This document shows, in pieces, positions 53,643 through 61,867 of a stretch of 64,000 nucleotides of DNA. Made by a program: the position numbers and the translations under genes. The DNA lies in the NCBI RefSeq assembly GCF_000350225.1, contig NW_005178653.1:124001-188000 (forward strand), given 5' to 3'. The notes beneath the pieces were generated by a model. That model was not told the origin of the DNA, did no database searches, and saw only the letters and a program-made list of their open reading frames with translations. Each line of letters starts with the position of its first letter. The first letter of the stretch is position 1. The stretch is from Chondrus crispus. Lineage: Eukaryota; Rhodophyta; Florideophyceae; Gigartinales; Gigartinaceae.

Positions 53643-54914
53643 CACGGTTTTGAAGAACACCTTGGTTTCTGTGCTTAGTTTTCTATTCCTCCCTTTCCAT
53701 GCTTGTGCAGTCAGCTTGCATTTTTTTTCTTGGAGCGACGTACCAGATTCCCTTTCATCAGCTCCAACCGCACAGTTTGTATACTTCACTGGGGAAGCAG
53801 GCCTCAAATTGCTGTGTCCAAAAAGTGATTTTTTCCATAGTCATATGATTATCGTTGTTCAACCGAAAGCAAGTCTTAAAGCAATACTTGAAGTGTTGTG
53901 TGTATGCAGGAGAGCTAGTTAGAGAATTTGCAGGCAGGTTCTTGTTCCTGACAATTAATTGAAAATTCATGTGACATGCGCCTTGTCCCAATTTCTGTTG
54001 AAGTTCTGTATTTTACTTTGTTAGAGTTGCCACACGGGAACCGTTATTATGGTGCATTGCATGTGCAGATGTAGTTTCAGTCCGTTCCAGATCGTGTGAC
54101 GTAGTCAAGCTCAATTCCTCTGAATTGAGGAATTCAATACTGTACCATGTTAAATACGGGTCATCGACTATGGGTTGGATTATACCGAAACTACTCTACC
54201 TTGCGTGTCACTACAGTAGACTTCTAACGCACTACTTGATCCTGTCTTAGAACTAGAGAGGAAGGGTTGAGATGTAAAATTGTCCCCTCAACATTTTCTA
54301 ACACTGCACCACGACAGTGGAAAGTTCATGAGCAGTTACTAGCAAGCTCTCCAGCTCACCGTACCATCTACAGCACTGTCTACCAATCGGTCCTTTGCAC
54401 ACAAAGGTTGCAGGTCGGATGTTTTACCTTCCAATACTCAATACATTATACTGTTGATGTCCTCCGTCACTTGACCGGTACCACAGAGAAATGGTCAAAT
54501 GAAACTACCAAGCAATGTTCATTTAGCAAATTGTGAAATACGCAGGAACGCAGATGGATATGCAACGCCTTTCACATATCTACTTGCTCTATATTTGAGA
54601 GAGGTTCAAAACACCGGCTTGCTTGACATGCAAGGAGTCTCAGCAGTAGAGCAGCAAAACCCGTTGAAGGGGGTTGGATTTTTCCCAACTGGGCGAAGCA
54701 AAGTACAGTATTTGCACAGATGCTCAGCATGTGCGAATGTGACACGGCCAATGACAATTGGATCTCCAAAAATACTGTTCCATTTTCCAGACACGAGCAG
54801 GTTCTTGCATGTTGATTATCTGTATGTGGACTTTCTCTGCACAACGTATCTACGTTATTTTGTATCCGTGGCACTACACTACCCTTCGAAGTTGTTGCGT
54901 ACTCGTGCTTTCTC

Positions 54915-55014
54915 TGTAAGAGACTCAAGACCTTGGGGTCGTCTTTACTGGGGACATGAGCGACGACGGTCTTAAGTACGGTGGGAGTGCTATGTACACG
55001 TGTGAGATACTACA
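54915..55014 (-). repeat. 3' LTR of the copia element (100 bp)
   Basis: On the minus strand it starts TGTAGTATCTCAC and ends CTCTTACA. It aligns along its whole length with 59741-59841 at roughly 85% identity by eye. The divergence suggests an old insertion. Confidence 0.85.
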
Positions 55015-55055
55015 AGGAGTGGATGATGATCGGTGGCTTCATCAAGCGGAGAAAA

Positions 55056-56612
55056 TTAAGATACGACAGTCGCCGCGCTTGATGGTGGCGTTGCAGTCAT
55101 TTGGAGCGTGGAGAGTTGATGGTTGAAGATCGCCGGTTTGAGGCGCTTCGTGAGACAGTCGGCAGGGTTATCTCGGGAAGGTATCTTCACAGGAGTGATA
55201 TGTTTGCGGAGAACTTGCTCATTGACGTAGTGGTACTTGACGTCTATGTGCTTTGATTTGGGAGTTGGATGTGTGGATTTGGCAGTTGTGATAGTGCCTG
55301 CGTTGTCGATGTGGAGGGAGGTTGGGACGGAGATGTTGAGGGCACGAAAGTCGTGAAGGAGATTCCGGAGACAGTTCGTGTGTTGAGAGGCGTGGAAGGC
55401 TGCTACATACTCCGCTTTCCATGTAGACGAGGTGACAAACTTTTGTCGTTTCGATTGCCAGGCTACAGGGCCGTGGCGCCACAATGCTACAAAACCGTAT
55501 GTAGATCGGCGTGTGTCAAAGCACGAGGAGTAGTCAGAGTCGGAGTAGGCGATGAGGGGCTGGGATGGCATGGGATTTTTGTATTTAATCCCGTGGTTGG
55601 GGGTGTGACGGAGATAGCCAAGGACTCGCTGGACGGCGTTCCAGTGTCGATGGCATGGATCGTGGGAGTACCGACCGAGGAGGCCTGTGATGAAGACAAG
55701 ATCGGGGCGTGTGCTATCGGCGAGGTAGCGTAGGCAGCCAACTGCAGCTGAGTAGGGGGTGGATGGTGGTAGTTTGGTCTCGTCTTGGTGGCGTGCAGAG
55801 AGTACTGTGGTGTCGTAAGGGGTGGGATTTGGGCTGCATGCTTCCATGTTGAACCGTGTGAGAATGTCTGCCGTAAATGCAGGTTGGCTGATGGAAATGG
55901 AAGTGGGCGTGCGGTCCACTTTCCATCCCAAGAAGTGGCGTACGGGGCCGAGGTTCCTAACGGTGTAGCATGAGGCGAGCTTGGTGCGAGTGGCATACAG
56001 GAGGGGGCGGTGGTTGCTTATGGCTAGGAAGTCGTCAATAGTGATGACGAAAAGGACGAAGTGGGGATTGTCTTCATTGCGGAGCATTAAGGTGCAGCTG
56101 TCGCTGGTGAGGCGTCTAAAGTGCCATAGTTTGAGGTTGTTCGCGAGACCTGAGGTGAATATTTTGCACGCTTGTTTGGTGCCGTAGATGTGGCCTGTAA
56201 GTACACCAACGTGGCCGGGGTGTTTGTATGACCCGTCAAATTGAGGGGGTTGGTGCACTTATATTGTCTCTTCCGGGCCGAGAATTTCGTGGAGAAATGC
56301 GGACTCTAGGTCCCAGTGTTCAGCGATAAGTGGGGTGCCGGCAGCGAGGGCGAGGGCACAGCGGACAGCATCTCGGTCGGCGACGGGGCTCGAGATGTTG
56401 TCAGGGTCGTAGTGGACGTGGGGAATTTGTTTGTCGCCGCGAGCTGTGCAGCGAGTTTTCCAGGAGATTACATGGCCGGTTTCATCGCGTTTGAGGCGCA
56501 ATGTGAATTTGAGCGGGAGAAGGGTGGCTTGAGGGGGTAGGGAGGATTTGAGAATGTACGAGAGTGTGCCGTGTTTTTCAAGGCTGGCTAGTTCGGCGTT
56601 CCATGAGTGTTC
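55056..56612 (-). pseudogene. Copia reverse transcriptase and RNase H with two nonsense codons
   Basis: One frame continuing from the integrase segment, interrupted by TGA at 56610-56612 and TAA at 56256-56258. The RT start has SWKTRCTARGDKQ and HWDLESAFLHE. The catalytic box reads FVITIDDFLAI (Asp-Asp kept; YVDD in most relatives). Then YTVRNLGPVRHFLGW follows. RNase H has AYSDSDYSSCFDTRRSTYGF, STWKAEYVA and LHIDNAGT, with the ending NPADCLTKRL. The second stop falls where relatives have an aromatic residue before a QPP motif, so single base changes explain both stops. Confidence 0.9.
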
Positions 56613-57742
56613 TCATAGGTGGGATTCCGGCGCTCGGCGCGCCGCGCGAAGGGAGCGTGGATTTGTTGCCGTGTCGCCGGGTTCTGCGTCGTAGTTCAGG
56701 GTGTTGAGGCAGAATGTGGGCATGGACATGAGAGTTTCGATGTGATCATCGAGTATGACGGTGGGGGTGCAGATGTTTTTGTGGTTCTGTAGAACGGGGG
56801 AGCTGTTGTGTGTGGGGGGTGGGGGTAATTGTTTTCGAGATTGGGTGGAGATGCGGTCCCGGTGGGGGTCGTATGAGATAAAATCGGAAGCTCGACAGCG
56901 GGTGGTTTTCTTGGTAGAGAGGTTCCAGGTGACGTAATGGGTGGCGTCTGCGCGGTATAGATAGCCGTGGAGTTGGGCACGGGGTTGGAGCTTTGTTTTT
57001 GGTGCGGGGTTGGTTGCGTATCCGTGTTGTCCGAAGGGGAGTAGGGTAGTGATATTGACTGGTGTGGGAGACCAGAGGCTCTCTGGTAGTTGTTTGCTGG
57101 AGCGATGGGGTGTGTGATTGTATTTGTCTATGTAATCACGAGCAGCATATTCCCAGAAGTGTGGGGGCATGTCAGAGGAGGACAGTGCCGCGCGGACATG
57201 ATCAAAAATTGTGCGATTGGCTCTCTCTGCGAGGGAATTTTCCTGCGGGGTGTGGGGGATGGTGGTGTGTAGGGTGATGTGTTGGTCGGTATAGTATGCA
57301 CGGAGGTCGTGCGAGGTATACTCTTTCGCATTGCCGCTTGTGACATGACGGACGGTGTGTCCGTGTATGGGTTTGACCGACGTCAAGAATGATTTGACGT
57401 GGGTAGCGGCTGTAGCGCTTGTTGGGTGGAAGGAGGCAAAGAGCTTGCGGCTGCCTTCGTCTATGAAGGTTATCATGTAGCGGTTGTTGTTGGGAGAGAG
57501 GGGTGTGATGGGGCCGCACATGTCCGTGTGGATGTGTTGTCCCGGGGGTGCCTGACGGGGGTGTTTGTGGAATGGGGCGCAGGATTTTTCCCGACAAGGC
57601 AGCCGGTGCATGTGAGGCGGGGTGTAGTGGACTTGAGGGCAGGGGGCAGTCCGGGGGCTACGTTGTGTGTTGCCATGTAGTGTAGTTTCTTTGGGTGTAT
57701 GTGGCCCAGTTTGAGATGATGGTTGTGGTGGGCGAGGTCAGA
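56613..57742 (-). pseudogene. Copia integrase with lost catalytic Asp and an A-run frameshift
   Basis: The GAG-pre-integrase motif (HLKLGHIHPKKLHYMA, about 57720-57673) and CTGCLVGK are in one frame. The rest, from about 57590 (HTDMCGPI, FIDEGSRK), is in another. The switch falls in an AAAAA run near 57588. The DDE core has Asp in HTDMCGP and Glu in PQENSLAERAN, but the second Asp is replaced: VTSGNAKEYTS stands where SDN-x-x-E is usual, giving Gly. The C-terminal part has the usual PESLW segment. Integrase activity would be lost even without the frameshift. Confidence 0.87.
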
Positions 57743-57826
57743 GGCAGAGGGGGGTTTACTGAGGGGGGGCGGAGATGGTTGCGGGGTGTGATCGTTGTCT
57801 TGGAGGAGGGTGGGGAGTGTTTGATC

Positions 57827-58232
57827 NNNNNNNNNNNNNNNNNNNNNNNNNNNNNNNNNNNNNNNNNNNNNNNNNNNNNNNNNNNNNNNNNNNNNNNNNN
57901 NNNNNNNNNNNNNNNNNNNNNNNNNNNNNNNNNNNNNNNNNNNNNNNNNNNNNNNNNNNNNNNNNNNNNNNNNNNNNNNNNNNNNNNNNNNNNNNNNNNN
58001 NNNNNNNNNNNNNNNNNNNNNNNNNNNNNNNNNNNNNNNNNNNNNNNNNNNNNNNNNNNNNNNNNNNNNNNNNNNNNNNNNNNNNNNNNNNNNNNNNNNN
58101 NNNNNNNNNNNNNNNNNNNNNNNNNNNNNNNNNNNNNNNNNNNNNNNNNNNNNNNNNNNNNNNNNNNNNNNNNNNNNNNNNNNNNNNNNNNNNNNNNNNN
58201 NNNNNNNNNNNNNNNNNNNNNNNNNNNNNNNN
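57827..58232. other. Assembly gap (406 N)
   Basis: Unresolved bases between the copia protease and the pre-integrase region. Reading frames across it cannot be compared. Confidence 1.
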
Positions 58233-59466
58233 TTGTGTCGACATGGGAAGATAGTTGTGGGATGTAAAGCAGATTATGTTTGATGTGGGGTGTCACAATG
58301 GCTCGGTGGAGTGGGATGAAGGCTAGGTGGGCCGGGTTGGTGCGTGGATGCAGGGTCACGGGTCCCTGATGAGATATGGGGGAGGGGGAGCCGTTGGCGG
58401 TTAGGGTGGAGCCATAGGAAGGGGGAATGTGGGGGGGTGCAGTACGGAGGTGTGTGGGGAACGCAGCAGAGTCAAGTACGTACGATGTGGGGGATGACTG
58501 CGGGGTGGGGTCGAGATCGGTGTTCCACTTGTTGGGGTGGTATTGGTGCTGTGGGGACGTGGGGCGAGTCGGGGCCTGTTGCCAGTTGGCGTGTGTGGGG
58601 CGGATCGGGCGTTGTGGCCATTTGGTGTGGGTGGAAGGGCGTGGACGGTTGAGGGCTTGTCGTTGAAGTGCACTGTGGTGAACATATTCTCGCATTTTTG
58701 AAATGCATTCGTCCATGTCGTGTGATGGGGTGCCGTGGTAGGAGCACCATTTGCCGCGCCAGTGGTTGGGGCGGCGGGCGTTGCGGTTGCCGCGGGGAGG
58801 GTTGTACTGGCGCTGCGGGCGGGGTTGAGGTGGGTGTGCTTGGTGGGCAAGTTGGGGTGTTTGCTTTGACAGATAGTTTTCCGCGTGGAGAAGGTGTGCT
58901 TCTATTTGTGCGATGGGGAGGAGGCTGGATTGGGCATGGAGGGTGAGAGCGATTGGGTTGAAATCCGGGTGGTCACGTAAGCCGTCCAGGAGAAACTGTG
59001 CAGCGATGCTTTTGTCCTGTATGCCAGGATAGTTGACGGCACGCATCCGGGTCCGTATGTTCTTGTGGAGTGTGAGGTATTCGAGCATAGGGGTGCCGGG
59101 GTGTAGGGTTGTCTCGTGATCGAGAGCTGTCAGCAGGTAGGGAGCATTGCTGGGGTTTGCGGCGGTAATCTCATGGAGTCTGTTGCATAAATCATGAGGA
59201 GAGAGAAGGAGGTCGTCGTCAGAGAGGAGGGATCGAACTTCTTCGGATAGACTGTGGAAGATAAGTGCAAGAGCAAAGCGTTTCTGGCGTGTGTGGGATC
59301 AGATGTCTTCTGCGTCAATGGGGAGGGGAGGGTTGTTGTCCAAGTGGCCGTCGCAATTGTTGATGGAGGCTACGAGGATCAGGTTGTTATGCCAATAGTT
59401 GAAATTGGTGAGTGTCAGTTGAGGGACGGAAATACGGGGACCGTCAGGTGTGGGCGAGGATGCCAT
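58233..59466 (-). pseudogene. Copia gag and protease, with one nonsense codon
   Basis: The frame opens at ATG 59466 with a copia gag start (TLTNFNYWHNNLILVASI). It meets TGA at 59299-59301, where relatives have Trp, and continues in frame through FALALIFHSLSEEVRSLLSD and FLLDGLRDHPDF. A nucleocapsid-like segment, CSYHGTPSHDMDEC (58747-58706), follows, with only Cys/His in a C-x2-H-x4-H-x4-C arrangement in place of the usual zinc knuckle. The protease active site reads VLDSAAF (about 58480), with DSA for DSG/DTG. The rest is lost in the gap. Pro/His/Gln-rich linkers are long. Confidence 0.82.
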
Positions 59467-59559
59467 GGTGGGTGGATGATTGGTGGGAGTTGGGGACGTG
59501 GAGGGGGCGTAGTAGGTCAGGGATAGGGGGGAGTCTCAGGAGAAGAAATGGTTGGTGTG

Positions 59560-59690
59560 GGGGACGTGCGGGTCGGCCGTGGGCCGGTTTTGGCGGTTGT
59601 GTGATGTGATGATCGCCCGTGGGCCGGTTGGGGTGCTTGTGTGGGGTGATGATCGCCCGTGGGCCGGTTGGATGAGGGTTGATGGAAAAG
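59560..59690 (-). repeat. Tandem repeats in the copia leader
   Basis: GTGGGCCGGTT occurs three times, the last two within a shared block GATGATCGCCCGTGGGCCGG, about 46-49 bp apart, between the 5' LTR and gag. Confidence 0.75.
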
Positions 59691-59740
59691 GGATGAGGGG
59701 GGTGGGCAGTGGAAGCGGAAATGGAACAGGGCCTATAACC

Positions 59741-59841
59741 TGTAGGAGAGACTCCAGACCTGTGGTCGTGTTTACTAGGGACATGAGCGACGACGGTGTT
59801 AAGTACGGTGGGTGTGCTATGTACACGTGTAAGATACGACA
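59741..59841 (-). repeat. 5' LTR of the copia element (101 bp)
   Basis: On the minus strand it starts TGTCGTATCTTAC and ends CTCCTACA. It is a counterpart of 54915-55014. LTRs this short are unusual for a coding copia element. Confidence 0.85.
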
Positions 59842-59851
59842 CTCTCCTCAG

Positions 59852-59941
59852 TTCCGCCGCGGCAAGTCGTACAGGGACCGTCTCTCCCCCTCTGCCTTCT
59901 CCATCCTGGAGAAGCGCTGGCAGAGTCGTTTATTTAGGTAA
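59852..59941 (+). other. Exon-like C-terminal coding fragment behind a splice acceptor
   Basis: CTCTCCTCAG (59842-59851) followed by an open frame to TAA at 59939-59941, mostly G/C-ending codons and plausible protein content (KSYRDRLSPSAFSILEKRW). Across the copia insertion the left flank ends in GTGCTTTCTC, so the uninterrupted locus would have a long pyrimidine tract before CAG. The protein is not recognised. The upstream exons are not identified; the left flank is the inverted-duplication arm. Confidence 0.4.
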
Positions 59942-60258
59942 CGCTGCCACTCTCCCGGCCCCTCAGTCGCAGCTGCCGTAGGGGACACCTGTCCCCTGTG
60001 AGCCTATTCCCGAGCTCATATGCGCTGCGTCCGGCGCACGAGCTCTTCCAGCCATTCAGCGCTCGGGGACTATAGTGATCTCCAACGAGTCACAGTCGGC
60101 AGTGCCGCCCATCCCGGACGAACGCTGACATGTGTGGTTCATCTATGAGAACGGCATCCATGCGCTACTTTTGTTCTTTGCCAATCACAGGCGTCTACGT
60201 CTCCTGGATGCTACCCAGCCAGGTGCGTGGTGTTGCGAATTACGATATCGTACTTCTA
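59942..60258 (+). other. GC-rich intergenic stretch with hairpins
   Basis: AGGGGACA/TGTCCCCT (59980-59997) and GAGCTC...GAGCTC with inner TGCGC/GCGCA (60012-60045). No gene. Confidence 0.4.
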
Positions 60259-61866
60259 TCAGTTGGGGGCGGCTCCAGACGCAGCAATCCCCCATGCATC
60301 GTCGAGCCGGAAGGCCGAGCGGTAGCATCGTCGCAGGGACACCACCAACTTCTGTTGACGAGGCGTGCCATTCTTGCGTACGTCCTGGATATACTCATCC
60401 ACAAGTATCGGCACGTCTTCTCTTAGCGATATCAGAGAAACCCACGAGCTTTCGCTACTGTCGGAACCTCTCCACTGGGTGAGCAATTCTACTTTTTCCC
60501 CGACTTGACGAATGTCGTGAAAGTCGCTGATAACAGGGAGCTCGTTCTGTTGGTAAGTCAATTGATTTCTGACTTCCTCGGTTACTTCGAATTCCTTATT
60601 CCTGAAATATTTGAGCCGGCGGCCGTGCACTTCAGTTCTTTTCCCAGACAAAAGATCCTCGACCAGAAAAATATACTCAGAGAGGCAAGAAACAACTCTG
60701 TATGGGCCTGTCCACTTGACCGCCGGCTTGGTCCCTCTGGTATTTTGAAAGCTGCCTCGCAGCACAAAATCTCCTGCGATGAACTTGATCGGACGTACTT
60801 TGGTCCGCGTATTGTGTCTCTAGATCTCCTTCTCACGTTTGGCGGTTGTTCGAGATTTCACGTCGCGGTGCATTTCGGCGAGGACGCGCTGCGTTTTGTC
60901 AATTCGAACAAGCCGTTCAGAGTGGACTTCATCAATCGATCGGACACCAACAAAACCTCCAATCCTAGTCGTGACGGAGCGCAATGGTGTGTCCTGGGGA
61001 AGCCCAGTGAATACGTTGAGGGCGCAGCGACGACCCAAGCGTTGCAGCGTGGATGAATTAAGTACCGATTGCACTACAGGTATGACATCAGGCCAGGATC
61101 TGTGCGGGAATTGGAATTCTGATAGCAGCGCTCGCGTGGCACGTAACAGTTCGCGCCATACCACCTCGACCGTGCCGTTGCTCCAAGGGCATTATGCTAA
61201 TGTGAAGTGGTGAGATCCTCCTGTCTGCTCGCGCAAAGTTCGCACAACCTCATTATTAAAGTGTGTTACTCTGTCCGAAACCCAGTGGTGAACAACTCCA
61301 AAAGAAGCAAACCCATCTAGCGAAGCCTGTGCAGTTGTATCGGCGTCGGCTTCTCGTGTAGGACGCAGCCAAACGTAACCACTGAAGTCGTCTTTGAGAA
61401 CCAGCACATATATGAGGTCTCTTACTCCCTTCATCATGTAGCAGTAGTCAAAATGTAATAGAACATTTGGCCTATCACCGTGTACGGCATGGCCCATAGG
61501 ACGAGGAACTGATTCTCCAGTGTCAGTTGCGAGACAGTGCAGACAAGATCTCACGAAGCGTTCTACGTCTGCCATGACTTCTTTCCACCAGAAGTACACT
61601 GTCACAGGGACCTGGGTAGTACGGTACCCTCTGTGCCCACCGTATCCTGTGTGACCAGTTACCATGATCCGTAGCCTCAGGAGTCTGTCCTGAGTAGGAA
61701 CCCAGACCACTCCTCTCTTGTCCTGCCAGATTTCATTGATATTCTCAAAGCGGGAAGGCGGTTGCTCGTCGTGCTTCGCCTGGGACTTGATAATGTCGTC
61801 TGCTTTCGGCCAATTCAATTTAGAGTTTAGTGATGGAGTAATGGGAGCAACCAATAATGACCTCAA
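60259..61866 (-). pseudogene. Gypsy family C integrase and C-terminal domain, with two nonsense codons
   Basis: One frame from 61866 down to 60259 with TAA at 61192-61194 and TAG at 60820-60822. The N-terminal zinc region has TGHTGYGGHRG and RSCLHCLATDTG. The catalytic core has FDYCYM, LKDDFSGYVWL, then WVSDRVTHFNNE and WSNGTVEV after the first stop. The C-terminal part has KPAVKWTGPYRVV and a chromo-like region near 60560-60430 (ELLTQWRGSDSSESSW). The KDDFSGYVW core and GGHRG region are like gypsy elements I know from oomycete genomes. The first stop stands where the family has Tyr. Confidence 0.87.
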
Positions 61867-61867
61867 C

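Larger units (their letters stand above)
52410..54890. repeat. Right arm of the 2.5 kb inverted duplication
   Basis: Mirror of 48255-50736. Its outer end stops about 25 bp short of the copia LTR at 54915. The 16-bp insertion CAAAGTACAGTATTTG at 54699-54714 is absent from the left arm. Confidence 0.93.
54915..59841 (-). mobile_element. Full-length but inactivated Ty1/copia element with very short LTRs
   Basis: Order on the minus strand: LTR 59841-59741, leader, gag from ATG 59466, protease, gap, integrase, RT, RNase H ending 55056, LTR 55014-54915. Integrase before RT is the copia order. The flanks TTCTC (54910-54914) and CTCTC (59842-59846) agree at four of five bases and probably mark the target duplication. 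Stops, a frameshift and a lost integrase Asp make it non-autonomous. Confidence 0.9.

Noticed and set aside
61064..61074. ATTGCACTACA, the family B LTR end, inside the family C integrase
   Set aside because: It lies within conserved integrase coding sequence with no LTR sequence around it; coincidence.
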